Shown: positions 41,027 through 50,183 of the stretch, piece after piece | How positions within the stretch are numbered: position 1 is the stretch's first letter | Layout: each line of letters starts with the position of its first letter | Assembly (NCBI RefSeq): GCF_965208555.1 | Contig: NZ_OZ242342.1 | Location: 62,001-126,000, forward strand | Reading direction: 5' to 3' | DNA length: 64,000 bases | Origin: Poriferisodalis sp965208555 | Lineage (GTDB): Bacteria; Actinomycetota; Acidimicrobiia; Acidimicrobiales; Poriferisodalaceae | The notes under the pieces: generated by a model | What the model was told of the DNA's origin: nothing | What the model saw: only the letters and a program-made list of their open reading frames with translations | Database searches by the model: none | Translations under genes and position numbers: made by a program

Positions 41027-43618
41027 TCAGACCCAGGCGTCGGCTCGCTCGCGGTTGGAGGGGTTGCGCATCGGCAGCTCGTTGTGCCAGACGCCCTCGT
41101 GCTCGCGCAGCGCAGCCGCCACCGCGCCGGCTGTCGGCACCAGCCCGATCTCGCCGACGCCCTTGATGCCGTAGGGAGCACCGGGCTGCGGCGATTCCAC
41201 CAAAATCACGTCGACGTCGGGCATGTCCTTGGGCCGGATGATCGCAAGGCTGCGCAGCGTGGAGTTGAGGGGTCGCCCGTCGGCGTCGGCCGGAAAGCCC
41301 TCGCTGAGCGCATACCCCAAGCCCATATGCACGCTGCCCTCGATCTGGCCTTCGCACAAGATCGGGTTCACGGCCCGTCCCACGTCGTGGGCTGCGATGA
41401 CCCGCTCGACGTTGCCCGTGTCAGGGTCAAGGATCACGACCTGGGCGGCGTAACCGAACGTGGAGTGGATGACCGGGTTCTCAAGGCCTTCCGACAGCGA
41501 GTTGGTCCAGTCCACCCGGTACTCGCCCTCGTAGTCCACTTCCGACTTGCAGCCGTCGGCCAGCGCCGCACGGCAGGCGTCTGCCACCGCACCCGCACCC
41601 ATCAACGTGCCCCGGCTGCCGGTGGTCTGGCCGGCACCCAGCTCACGGGTGGAGTCCACGATCACCCTCACCGCTTCGGGGTCGACGCCCAGTTCCTCCA
41701 CGGCCACCTGCAACGCCACGGTGTGCACGCCCTGGCCCATCTCGGTCCAGCAGTGGCGGACCTCCACCGTGCCGTCAGCGCAGAAGCGCACGATCGCCTT
41801 GGCGATCTCCTTGAAGCCGTTGCCCAGACCCGAGTTTTTCAGCCCGAGCCCGATGCCGACGGGCTTGCCGGCAGCACGGGCAGCCTCGTAGGGCTCGCGC
41901 ACCGCATCGAGGCAGGCTTGGGCGCCGAGACAGCCATCATCCATGATCTGGCCCGGTCCCCACACTCCCCCGGGCACCACCACGTTGCGCTGGCGCATCT
42001 CGAAGCCACTGATGCCCACCGCTTCGGCCAACCGGTCCATCACGCCTTCCATGGCGAACTGGGCCTGATTGGCGCCGAATCCCCGGAACGCACCGCAGAC
42101 GGGGTTGTTGGTGCGCACTGCCACCGACTCGACGTCGACGGCTGGCACCAAGTACGGGCCCGTGGCGTGACCCGCCGACCGTTCCAGCACTTTCATGCCC
42201 ACCGAGGCGTACGGGCCCGAGTCGCCGAACATGCGTGCCCGCACGGCAGTGAGCTTGCCGCCGGCGTCACAGCCCACTTCGTAGGTCATGCGGATCGGGT
42301 GCCGCTTCGGGTGCATCAGCAGCGATTCCTCACGCGACAGCGTGATGCGCACTGGTCTGCCGGTCAGCCACGCCGCAAGCGCGGTATGCGCCTGATTGGA
42401 CATGTCCTCCTTGCCACCGAATGCGCCGCCGTTGGACACCAGCTCGGTAGTGACCACCGATGGGTCGAGCGCCAGCACCGCCGCAATGTCGTTGCGGTCG
42501 TCCCAGATGCCCTGCCCGCCGGTGTAGACGTGCAGCCCGGCGGGAAGCCCGTTGGCAGGCGTGGGCACGGCCAGGGTCGACTCGGGTTCGAGGTAGGCGT
42601 GCTCGATGCGCTGCGTCTGGAAGGTCTCGGTCACCACATGTGCAGAGCCGGCCAGCTCAGCATTGACATCCCCACGGGAGTACGTCGAGCGAGACAGGAT
42701 GTTGCCGTCGAGCTCCCACACAGCATCGACATCGCTGTCCTTCACCCGCACTGGGTCGGTCATGGGCTCGAGGACGTCGTAGGACACCTCGATCAGCTCG
42801 GCGGCCCGTCTGGCAGCGGGACGGTTGTCGGCCACGACGATCGCCAGCACATCGCCGAGGTACGACGTGCGCCCGCCGACCGGGATCATGACCGGCCAAT
42901 CCTTGTGAATGAGGCCCACTCGCAAGACGCCGGGGATGTCGGCGGCGGTGAACACTGCCTGCACGCCGGGCACTGCCTCGGCTGCGCTCACGTCGATTGC
43001 CAGCACATCGGCACGGGCGTGATCGGCGAAGCGCAGGGCGCCGTGCAGCATCCCGTCCGGATACATGTCGTCGATGTAGGGGCGGCTGCCCAGCGTGAGC
43101 TCGCGGGCCTCGTAGCGCACGCCCGAGCTGCCGACGCCCTTGGGCGGCAGCGCCACCGGCACCTCCCCGGCCGCCAGCGACTCCACAGCGTCGAGAATCT
43201 TGGTGTAGCCAGTGCAGCGGCACAGGTGGCCGCCCAGGTGCCGGCTGGCTTCCTCCCGGGTCAGCGCCGAGCCTTTGCGATCCAGAAGGGCCTTCAGCCG
43301 CACCACGATGCCGGGGGTGCAGAATCCGCACTGCAGCGCGCCGTAGGCCGCGAACGTGTTCGCCATCGCGTCCACTTCGGCCTCGTCGAAGCCTTCAACG
43401 GTGGTGATCTCGGTGCCGGCTGAGCGCTCCAGGCTGGTCTGGCAGGCCACCCGGGCCTTGCCGTCCACCAGCACCGTGCAGCAGCCGCATTGGCCCGACG
43501 GAGCGCAGCCGTCCTTGGGCGAGATGATCCCCAGCTCATCTCGCAGCGCCGCCAGCAGATGCTCATGATCGCTGGAGACCGTGACCGGCGAGCCGTTCAG
43601 CACGAACTCGGTCGTCAT
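41027..43618 (-). CDS. Fused 2Fe-2S / molybdopterin hydroxylase, XdhD-like (selenium-dependent xanthine dehydrogenase type)
   Basis: 863 residues from ATG 43618; GACGAGG lies six bases upstream, favouring it over ATG 43624. Residues 1 to about 155 form the small subunit: GCAPSGQCGCCTVLVDG, then CGFCTPGIVV and CRCTGYTKI. The rest is the Mo-binding subunit with GGAFGGKEDMSNQAH, GAFRGFGANQAQFAMEG, WTEMGQGVHTVALQVAVEELG and YGIKGVGEIGLVP. This fused architecture is that of E. coli XdhD and the Se-dependent xanthine dehydrogenase group; the FAD subunit is separate there and is not found here. There is no in-frame TGA, so no selenocysteine. Confidence 0.88.
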   Translation of the reverse strand: MTTEFVLNGSPVTVSSDHEHLLAALRDELGIISPKDGCAPSGQCGCCTVLVDGKARVACQTSLERSAGTEITTVEGFDEAEVDAMANTFAAYGALQCGFCTPGIVVRLKALLDRKGSALTREEASRHLGGHLCRCTGYTKILDAVESLAAGEVPVALPPKGVGSSGVRYEARELTLGSRPYIDDMYPDGMLHGALRFADHARADVLAIDVSAAEAVPGVQAVFTAADIPGVLRVGLIHKDWPVMIPVGGRTSYLGDVLAIVVADNRPAARRAAELIEVSYDVLEPMTDPVRVKDSDVDAVWELDGNILSRSTYSRGDVNAELAGSAHVVTETFQTQRIEHAYLEPESTLAVPTPANGLPAGLHVYTGGQGIWDDRNDIAAVLALDPSVVTTELVSNGGAFGGKEDMSNQAHTALAAWLTGRPVRITLSREESLLMHPKRHPIRMTYEVGCDAGGKLTAVRARMFGDSGPYASVGMKVLERSAGHATGPYLVPAVDVESVAVRTNNPVCGAFRGFGANQAQFAMEGVMDRLAEAVGISGFEMRQRNVVVPGGVWGPGQIMDDGCLGAQACLDAVREPYEAARAAGKPVGIGLGLKNSGLGNGFKEIAKAIVRFCADGTVEVRHCWTEMGQGVHTVALQVAVEELGVDPEAVRVIVDSTRELGAGQTTGSRGTLMGAGAVADACRAALADGCKSEVDYEGEYRVDWTNSLSEGLENPVIHSTFGYAAQVVILDPDTGNVERVIAAHDVGRAVNPILCEGQIEGSVHMGLGYALSEGFPADADGRPLNSTLRSLAIIRPKDMPDVDVILVESPQPGAPYGIKGVGEIGLVPTAGAVAAALREHEGVWHNELPMRNPSNRERADAWV

Positions 43619-43634
43619 CGACATCCTCGTCTCT

Positions 43635-43659
43635 GGGACCACAGAGTTCTCTTGGTCCC
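43635..43659. promoter_or_regulatory. 25-bp dyad upstream of the XdhD-like gene, possible operator
   Basis: Outer arms GGGACCA (43635-43641) and TGGTCCC (43653-43659) are exact inverted repeats; inner AGAG (43643-43646) and CTCT (43649-43652) continue the dyad after one unpaired base. It ends 17 bases before the ATG, where a repressor would block transcription or initiation. The 2-base centre makes an RNA hairpin unlikely, favouring a protein site. Confidence 0.45.
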
Positions 43660-43733
43660 CTCCCCGCAGGCCATTGTCGCACCGCTGCACGGCCATTCAC
43701 ACCACCAACGCTCTGTGCTGGCTGTGGCGGCGG

Positions 43734-44660
43734 CTATGGCGGCGGGATGACGCCCTTCTGCTGACCGATCAGCTGGTAGGTCTCAGGCCGCCGGTAACGG
43801 CTGAAGTCGAACAGCGTGTCCTTGTACTGGGAGCACCAGTCCAGATCGCACTGGGCGGTGATGAGCTCATCGCCGTCGGTGACGGCCTGGGCCACGATCT
43901 GGCCGGACGGTGCGATCACCGCCGAGTGCGCCAGCGATTCCACGCCCTCCTCGGTGCCGCCCTTGGCTACACCGATCACCCAGGTGCCGTTCTGGTAGGC
44001 GCCCGCCTGCATCACGAGGTGATTGTGAAACGCCTGCAGCGGATCCTGGACCGGATCCGGCGCATAGTGCAGCGGCGTGTTGTAGCCGATGAAGATCATC
44101 TCGACGCCCTGCAGGCCCATGACGCGGTAGGTCTCGGGCCAGCGCCGGTCGTTGCACAGCGCGATGCCCATGACGCCGCCGAAGGCGCGCCACACGCTGA
44201 AGCCCTCCGTGGATTCCTCGAAGTAGCGACGCTCGAGGTGCTGGAACGGCCGCTGCGGCTCGTGCTCCTCGTGACCGGGGATGTGCACCTTGCGGTACTT
44301 GGCGACGAGGCTGCCGCTGCGATCGACGAGGATGGCCGTGTTGTAGCGGTGCCCGTCGGGTGTCAGCTCGGCGTATCCCAGGTGGAAGCCGATGCCGAGG
44401 CGCTTGGCCTCGTCGAACAGCGGCTGTGTCTGCGCCGACGGCATCTCGGTCTCGAAGTACGACAGCAGCTCGGGGGAGTCGTCGGGGAAGTACCAGCGGG
44501 GGAAGAACGTGGTGAGCGCCAGTTCCGGGAACACCACCACCTCGCAACCCCGGTCTGCTCCCTGGTGCAGCAACGCGATCAGCCGCTCGACGACCTTGGC
44601 ACGGGTCTCATAGCGTGCGATGGGCCCGAGCTGCGCGGCGCCGACCGTGAGCGGTCTCAT
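43734..44660 (-). CDS. N-carbamoyl-D-amino-acid hydrolase (nitrilase superfamily)
   Basis: 308 residues. The catalytic triad is visible: Glu46 in VFPELALTTFFPRW, Lys124 in KYRKVHIPGHEEHE and Cys169 in GIALCNDRRWPETYRVMGL. These flanking sequences and FQHLERRYFE and MQAGAYQNGTW match the well-studied D-carbamoylase group closely. It hydrolyses N-carbamoyl amino acids to the amino acid, CO2 and ammonia; in this context a ureido intermediate from a purine, pyrimidine or hydantoin is likely. It starts at an ATGA overlap with the M20 hydrolase gene, so both are coupled. Confidence 0.88.
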   Translation of the reverse strand: MRPLTVGAAQLGPIARYETRAKVVERLIALLHQGADRGCEVVVFPELALTTFFPRWYFPDDSPELLSYFETEMPSAQTQPLFDEAKRLGIGFHLGYAELTPDGHRYNTAILVDRSGSLVAKYRKVHIPGHEEHEPQRPFQHLERRYFEESTEGFSVWRAFGGVMGIALCNDRRWPETYRVMGLQGVEMIFIGYNTPLHYAPDPVQDPLQAFHNHLVMQAGAYQNGTWVIGVAKGGTEEGVESLAHSAVIAPSGQIVAQAVTDGDELITAQCDLDWCSQYKDTLFDFSRYRRPETYQLIGQQKGVIPPP

Positions 44661-45961
44661 GCGGCCGTCCCGCCGCTCGCAGCATCTGGGCCGCCGGAGA
44701 ATGCACCGTCGATGTCGCCGCTGGCGAGGCGCCAGACGACGTCAGCGAGCAGGTTCGCTCCCGCCTCGATGTCCTCGGCAGAGGTGTACTCGGCCGGGTT
44801 GTGGCTGACCCCGTCGAAGCTGGGCACGAAGATCATCGCTGTCGGGCACACACGGGCCAGCATCTGAGCATCGTGGCCCGCGCCAGACGGCATCCGGCGA
44901 TGGCTCAGGCCCGCTTCCGCGGCGCAGCGTTCGACCAGATCGATGACTGCGGAATGGAACTCGACCGGCTCGAAACGGGCGGTGCGTCGCATGGCGGCGT
45001 CGAGGTGCTCGCCCTCGGCGATGCGGCTGACGATCTCGTCGAGGCGAGCCTCCGCGTGCTGCAGCATCGGTTCGGAGGTGTTGCGAAGGTCCACCGTCAT
45101 CACCGCCGAGCCGGCGATGACATTGACCAGGTTCGGCACCAGCGAGATCGAGCCGACCGTGCCGACCTGCGAATCTCCGATGTTGTGCGCCAGCTCGCGC
45201 ACCTCGCCGGCGATGCGGCATGCGGCCAGCCCTGCGTCGCGCCGCAGCGGCATCGGCGTCGTGCCGGCATGGTTGGACTGGCCGCTCAGCGTGACCTCGG
45301 TCCACGAGATGCCCTGGACGCCTTCCACCACGCCGATCTGCGTCTCGTGGAACTCCAGCACCGGACCCTGCTCGATATGCAGCTCCATGTAGGCGTAAGG
45401 CACGGTTCCGGGCACGGGGGCGGGGCCGCGATAGCCGATGCGATCCAACTCGTCGCCGACGGAGATGCCGTCGCGGTCGGTGATCTCCAACGCTTCCTCG
45501 AGCGCCATGCCCCCGACGTAGGCGAGGCTGCCCAGCATGTCGGGCGCGAACCGGCTGCCTTCCTCGTCGGTGAAGTAGGCCACCGACAGGGGCCGGGCGG
45601 GCGTCTGGCCGCTGGCCAGCACCGACTCGATGACCTCCAAGCCGGCGAGCACACCGAGATTGCCGTCGTAGCGACCGCCGGTGGCGACCGTGTCGATGTG
45701 GCTGCCCATCATCACCGATTCGGCGACCCTGCCGGGCTCCGTGCAGGCGACCACGTTCCCGAGCCCGTCGACGGTGATTTCCAGCCCCAGATCGGCCATC
45801 CACGTGCCGACCAGGTCGCGCCCGTCCCGGTCCTCGTCGGTGAGCGCGAGGCGGCAGTTGCCCTGCGTTCCCTCGATGGCACCGATCTGCGCCAGCTCGT
45901 CGAGGCGCCCCATCAGGCGCGCCCCGTCGATGCGCGGTGCCCCCCCTGAAGATGCGCTCAT
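44657..45961 (-). CDS. M20-family amidohydrolase (N-carbamoyl-L-amino-acid hydrolase / allantoate amidohydrolase type)
   Basis: 434 residues. Metal-site motifs: MGSHIDTVATGGRYDGNLGVLAG (His and bridging Asp), FTDEEGSRF (Glu pair), ELHIEQGPVLE (His) and the late SGAGHDAQMLA (His). The inserted dimerisation domain is around 215-330 with SNHAGTTPMPLRRDA. This is the hydantoinase/carbamoylase group, which includes beta-ureidopropionase, AmaB and AllC. The adjacent D-carbamoylase may act on the other enantiomer or on a later ureido product. Confidence 0.87.
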   Translation of the reverse strand: MSASSGGAPRIDGARLMGRLDELAQIGAIEGTQGNCRLALTDEDRDGRDLVGTWMADLGLEITVDGLGNVVACTEPGRVAESVMMGSHIDTVATGGRYDGNLGVLAGLEVIESVLASGQTPARPLSVAYFTDEEGSRFAPDMLGSLAYVGGMALEEALEITDRDGISVGDELDRIGYRGPAPVPGTVPYAYMELHIEQGPVLEFHETQIGVVEGVQGISWTEVTLSGQSNHAGTTPMPLRRDAGLAACRIAGEVRELAHNIGDSQVGTVGSISLVPNLVNVIAGSAVMTVDLRNTSEPMLQHAEARLDEIVSRIAEGEHLDAAMRRTARFEPVEFHSAVIDLVERCAAEAGLSHRRMPSGAGHDAQMLARVCPTAMIFVPSFDGVSHNPAEYTSAEDIEAGANLLADVVWRLASGDIDGAFSGGPDAASGGTAA

Positions 45962-46008
45962 TGGCTCATTCTCTCATCGCACGGTGCTGAACCCGCATCA
46001 CGGCCCGT

Positions 46009-47589
46009 CTACACGAAGGTGGCAGCGACCTCGTCGTTGAGCTCGTTGATCATCTCATCCCACAGCCGGGGCAGGCCTCTCAGCGAGTCCCAGAAGGCCT
46101 GGTCGCGGCGTGCCTCGAAATCCTCCAGCGGGACCCCCTGCTGCTCGACCCAGGTGTAGTAGCCGAGGTTGAAGATCCGGTCCCGGCCCCGGTCCGACAG
46201 CACTTCAATATGGGGGGCATCGTCGCTGCGGGCATCAGGAGCGAGATGGCGTTCGATGATGCCCCTGGCGGTGCCTGCATCGAAGCTGTCCGGATAGCGC
46301 TCCGCAAGGTGCCGCTCCCGCTCGGAGTAGTACATCTCGAACCCGTCGGTGGCGACGGTCATCACCACGTCATCAGCGCCGAGGCCCAGCTCGTTGGCGG
46401 CCCGGGCTGCGGCCAGGGTGTTGCAGATCGACGAGTAACCGAAGTGCCCAAGCTCGTCCAGCACCCATGAAGCGGCCCCGAGGTGCTCGCGCAGCGCATC
46501 GCGCCCGGGCTCGGTGTTGAACACCAGCCCGAGGCCGTCCGTCGCACGGTCGCTGACGCCGACGATGACATCGGTGTTCATGACGTTGTGGATCAGCGGG
46601 ATGTGCTTGTCGCCGATGCCCTGAATGTTGTGCTCGCCGTAGCCGTTGTAGAGCATGGTCGGGCACTCCAGCGCCTCCACCGCGACGATCTGCGCGCCGT
46701 GAGCGTCCTTGAGCTGGTCACCGGCGCCGAGCGTGCCGGCCGAGCCGCTGGCTGCCACGAATGCGGCCAGGTTCGGCTCGGAGCCCGTGGCTGCACGTTG
46801 GCGCAGGTGTTCGAACACGGCCAGGAGCGCCGCTCCGGTCACCTCGTAGTGCCCGATGTGATTCGAGAACTCGCTGAACTGGTTCAGGATGAAGTTCGCC
46901 GGGTCCAAAGACAGCTCTGCGCAGGCGTCGTAGATCTCCTTGACATTGCTCTCCGAGCCGGGCGTGCGGATGACGTCGGTGGGGCCGGCCACCCAGCGGG
47001 CCAGCCATTCGAAACGCTCGCGGCTCATGTTCTCGGGCAGCACGGCCACGCCGCGGCACGCCATGATGCGGCTGATGGCCACGCCGCCGCGGGCGTAGTT
47101 GCCGGTGGACGGCCACACTGCCCGGTGCCGGGTGGGGTCGAATTGCCCGGAGACCACCCGGGGCGCGAGGCAGGAGTACGCGGCGAGCACCTTGTGGGCG
47201 CCGATCATCGGGAAGCGGTTGCCGAACAGCACCACCACCTGTGCGTCGGTGCCGGTCAGCTCGCTCGGCAGCACGACATGCTCGGGAACCTCAGTCCGGC
47301 CCCCGGCGCCGTCGTTGAACCAATGCACCCGGAACAGGTTCAGAGGATCGGCGAAGTCAGGGTCGACATCGGCGAGGGCGCTGTCGATGTCGGGATCGAT
47401 CAACGAGGGGTCGGCCAGCTCGGCGAAGGTCGGCAAGCGGATGCCCTGCTCCCGGAACCGCTCGACAACGTGAGCGCGTCCATCAGAGTCGGTGACGTCG
47501 GTGGCGAGCTGGGCTGCGTAGCTGGCGGGAAACGCAACTGCGGTCCCATTCGACCCAGTTGACTCAGGTGACACAGTGTGGTCGGCCAT
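46009..47589 (-). CDS. Fold-type II PLP-dependent enzyme (tryptophan-synthase-beta/cysteine-synthase superfamily), unusual
   Basis: 526 residues, long for the superfamily. The likely PLP lysine is Lys133 in PMIGAHKVLAAYSCL. The Asn/Ser loop reads WPSTGNYARGGVAISRIMACRG and the phosphate-binding segment is AASGSAGTLGAGDQL. The C-terminal 150 residues (TVATDGFEMYYSERERHL, then DRGRDRIFNLGYYTWVEQQG) are not typical of cysteine synthases. A carbon-nitrogen or carbon-oxygen lyase role is likely, substrate unknown. It is the first gene of the minus-strand purine-type run, 47 bases before the M20 hydrolase gene. Confidence 0.75.
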   Translation of the reverse strand: MADHTVSPESTGSNGTAVAFPASYAAQLATDVTDSDGRAHVVERFREQGIRLPTFAELADPSLIDPDIDSALADVDPDFADPLNLFRVHWFNDGAGGRTEVPEHVVLPSELTGTDAQVVVLFGNRFPMIGAHKVLAAYSCLAPRVVSGQFDPTRHRAVWPSTGNYARGGVAISRIMACRGVAVLPENMSRERFEWLARWVAGPTDVIRTPGSESNVKEIYDACAELSLDPANFILNQFSEFSNHIGHYEVTGAALLAVFEHLRQRAATGSEPNLAAFVAASGSAGTLGAGDQLKDAHGAQIVAVEALECPTMLYNGYGEHNIQGIGDKHIPLIHNVMNTDVIVGVSDRATDGLGLVFNTEPGRDALREHLGAASWVLDELGHFGYSSICNTLAAARAANELGLGADDVVMTVATDGFEMYYSERERHLAERYPDSFDAGTARGIIERHLAPDARSDDAPHIEVLSDRGRDRIFNLGYYTWVEQQGVPLEDFEARRDQAFWDSLRGLPRLWDEMINELNDEVAATFV

Positions 47590-47684
47590 ACCCAGCCGAG
47601 GCTATGTTCCGCGAAGCGCTCCGGATGCCCGCGGCACGGGTATCGGGGACAGATGGGAGGCCTGCAATCCATGGCGGCAGATCG

Positions 47685-48680
47685 ATGACATCGACACGGA
47701 ATGCGCTGTACCTGCAGGATGCCCACACCATCACCGAGGCGGTGGGCTTCACGCAGTACGCCGAGGAACACGGATTCGAGGCCGTCTGGCAGGCCGATTC
47801 ACGGCTGGTGCGCGAGGCCAGCGTGCCCATGGCCGCGTTCGCGGCCACAACGTCTCGCATCAAGGTGGGTGCCGGCGTCATCGACATCTGGTCGCGCAAC
47901 GCGGCTCGATTGGCGTCGATGTTCTCGACGCTTGACGATCTCGCTCCAGGCCGCATCATCTGCGGGCTGGGCGCGTGGTGGGATCCGCTGGCGGCGAAGG
48001 TCGGCATCAGCCGGGCCCGGCCGCTCGGCGCGATGCGCGAGGTCACCGCCGTCGTGCGGGCATTGCTCGCCAACGAGAACGTCACGTTCCACGGCGAGCA
48101 TGTGCACCTCGACGATGTCGAGCTGGACTACGTGTACCAGGAGCGACGGCCGAAGGACGTGCCCATCTACATCGGCGCCACCGGCATGAAGATGATGGAG
48201 CTGACCGGCGAGATCGCCGACGGCGTCGTGCTCAACTACCTCGTCTCGCCCGACTACAACAGCCGTGCCATGGAGGCGCTGGAGCGGGGTGCTGCGAAGG
48301 CAGGCCGCAGTGTGGACGACCTGGACCGGCCCCAGCTCGTGGTGTGCTCGGTACACGAGGACCGTGCGACGGCGCTGGACATGGCCCGCAACATGGTCAC
48401 CCAGTACTTGGGTCAGCAGCCGCACATCATGAAAGCCTCAGGCGTGCCGGACTCGCTGCTCGAAGACGTCGGCAAGGTGCTGACGTGGCCGGCGACGGCT
48501 GAGCAGGTCGAGGCCGCGTCACGGCTGGTGCCCGACGACATCGTGCAGATGCTCACCGCATCGGGCACGCCCGCGGAGGCCCGCGAGGCGGTCGACGGCT
48601 ATCTGGCCAACGGCGCCACCTGCCCGATCCTGTACCCGCTCGGCGATGTGCACGCGATGATCGACGCCTTCGCCGTCTGA
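47685..48680 (+). CDS. LLM-class F420-dependent oxidoreductase
   Basis: 331 residues from ATG 47685; the longer upstream frame lacks conserved sequence. TRNALYLQDAHTI is an unusual first strand; GFEAVWQADSRLVREASVPMAAFAATTSRIKVGAGV and LDDLAPGRIICGLGAWWDPLAAKVG are the F420-type LLM motifs. VPIYIGATGMKMMELTGEIADGVVLN resembles methylene-tetrahydromethanopterin-reductase-like members. Convergent with the phosphotransferase-fold gene, 19 bases apart, and divergent from the PLP gene. Confidence 0.82.
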   Translation: MTSTRNALYLQDAHTITEAVGFTQYAEEHGFEAVWQADSRLVREASVPMAAFAATTSRIKVGAGVIDIWSRNAARLASMFSTLDDLAPGRIICGLGAWWDPLAAKVGISRARPLGAMREVTAVVRALLANENVTFHGEHVHLDDVELDYVYQERRPKDVPIYIGATGMKMMELTGEIADGVVLNYLVSPDYNSRAMEALERGAAKAGRSVDDLDRPQLVVCSVHEDRATALDMARNMVTQYLGQQPHIMKASGVPDSLLEDVGKVLTWPATAEQVEAASRLVPDDIVQMLTASGTPAEAREAVDGYLANGATCPILYPLGDVHAMIDAFAV

Positions 48681-48699
48681 GTGCGCGGCGGGTGACGGT

Positions 48700-49755
48700 C
48701 TAGTAGCCCAATTCGGTGGCGGCGCGCTCGAGCGCCACGGTGACCGACCAGTGCGTGCGGGCGAGCCGCAGATCGTCGTTCGAACCGTCGGCATACAGCC
48801 CCGCGGCGCTCATCCAGAACGCGGCTGAGCGCATTGCATAGAGCAGCTGGTAGTAGGCACAGCGCTCCTCGTCGATCTCGATGCCCGTGGCCTGCTGGTA
48901 CCGCTCGAAGAACAGCTCCCGGGGCACCACGTTCGACAACAGATCGGTGCCTTCCCGGTTGAGCTCGGTGAGCACGTAGGCCACGTCGTACATCGGGTCG
49001 CCGATGACCTGCAGCTCCCAGTCCAAGATCGCTGACACCTGGTCGCCGTCGATCAGCACGTTGCCGGTGCGATACGCGCCGTGCACCAGCGTCAGCCGGT
49101 CGACGGGCGGCGCGTGGTGCCGGAGCCAGCCGATCACGTCGATGAGGATCGGGTGGACCTCGTGGCCGGAGGCATCAATGAGGCTGTGCCACTTGTCGAT
49201 CTCGCGATGAGCGAAGTCGTTGCCGTCCTCGGGCACGCCGAGGAAGTCCAGCCCTGCAGACCGCCAGTCGACGTTGTGCACTGCGGCAAGTGCGTCGGTG
49301 AAGCTGGCCGGCAGGACGCCTCGCGCCGCCGCAGCCGCGTAGAACTCCCGGCCGGCGCGCCGCCACGGGCTCGGGCACACGCCGGGCACTCGCTCCATGA
49401 TCAACGCAGGCGCGCCCAGCACGGCAGGATCGGGTTCGTGCCAGTGAGCACGCGGGGCGGGCACATCGGTGCCCTCCAGGCACTCCAGCACCCGGAACTG
49501 CTCGCCGAGGTCGGACTTGTCTCGCAGCAGGGCGTTGCCGGGATCGCGTCGCAGGCACAGTCCCAGGCGCTGCTCGCTGCCGCCCTGCGACCAGACAGCG
49601 TCGAACAGCCAGGTCTCGTGGGACCACCCGACGGCAATGCGCTCCATGTCGCAGATCTCGACGGCGCTCGTCGTGGCGAGTCGCTCAGCCAAGTAGTCGC
49701 TGAGAACCGATGCCAACTCGGCTCGATCTGCCGGTGTCGTATCGGCCATGCTCAC
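48700..49755 (-). CDS. Aminoglycoside-phosphotransferase-fold protein with altered catalytic motif
   Basis: 351 residues of the acyl-CoA-associated phosphotransferase type (ACAD10/11 N-terminal-like). RIAVGWSHETWLFDA is the nucleotide loop and the Mg-binding AILDWELQVIGDPMYDVAYVL is intact. The catalytic loop reads LVHGAYRTGNVLI, where the family has HGD: the catalytic Asp is Ala (GCG codon). Either the protein is inactive as a kinase or it uses another base. It overlaps the end of the next upstream gene by 4 bases, forming a three-gene unit with a helical protein and a CrtC/AttH-like protein. Confidence 0.82.
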   Translation of the reverse strand: MSMADTTPADRAELASVLSDYLAERLATTSAVEICDMERIAVGWSHETWLFDAVWSQGGSEQRLGLCLRRDPGNALLRDKSDLGEQFRVLECLEGTDVPAPRAHWHEPDPAVLGAPALIMERVPGVCPSPWRRAGREFYAAAAARGVLPASFTDALAAVHNVDWRSAGLDFLGVPEDGNDFAHREIDKWHSLIDASGHEVHPILIDVIGWLRHHAPPVDRLTLVHGAYRTGNVLIDGDQVSAILDWELQVIGDPMYDVAYVLTELNREGTDLLSNVVPRELFFERYQQATGIEIDEERCAYYQLLYAMRSAAFWMSAAGLYADGSNDDLRLARTHWSVTVALERAATELGY

Positions 49756-50183
49756 CGGGCGATGTCCATGCGCCGATCGATGTCGCGGCGCAGCACCGAA
49801 CGGATCGCGTCGAGCGCTGCGGCCGCTGCAGGACGTTCGGGACCCCAGCGATAGAGCGCCTCCACCATGGGTCCCAGCGACATCACACCCGGGTCGTCCT
49901 GCAGCCGGGCCAGTGCCGAGCGAACCTCCTCAGGAGCTGCCTGCGACTGCGAAGCACCATCGATGTCGGCGATCTCACCCAGGCCTGAGGCCAGCTCGGC
50001 GAGGTCGGCGGCTTCGGCAGTCCGGTGACGCTCCCCGAGAGCCGCCTCGCGAGCGAGTCGTTCCAAGATCACCGCGGCCATGTGAGCCTGCGTGCGCAGG
50101 TACTCGCCGTCGACTGCCGGTGCGATCTCGCGACGCAGCCCTTCGGCGAGGCGCCCCAGCAGCTCATGGCTCTCGAAGCTCAT
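49752..50183 (-). CDS. Small helical protein adjacent to phosphotransferase, DUF6285-like
   Basis: 143 residues from ATG 50183, which forms an ATGA overlap with the upstream stop. Almost entirely helical, with SHELLGRLAEGLRREIAPAV, YLRTQAHMAAVILERLARE and VRSVLRRDIDRRM-like segments. Small proteins of this shape sit next to phosphotransferase-family genes in actinobacterial acyl-CoA clusters; the DUF6285 label is from memory and tentative. It probably partners the phosphotransferase-fold protein. Confidence 0.6.
   Translation of the reverse strand: MSFESHELLGRLAEGLRREIAPAVDGEYLRTQAHMAAVILERLAREAALGERHRTAEAADLAELASGLGEIADIDGASQSQAAPEEVRSALARLQDDPGVMSLGPMVEALYRWGPERPAAAAALDAIRSVLRRDIDRRMDIAR

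Noticed and set aside
41084..43423. 779-codon plus-strand frame opposite the XdhD-like gene
   Set aside because: The opposite strand has full 2Fe-2S and Mo-binding signatures in order; the plus frame is His/Arg-rich shadow sequence.
41027..43618. Selenocysteine in the XdhD-like protein
   Set aside because: The group name refers to a selenium-containing cofactor. The frame has no internal TGA and no SECIS-like need.
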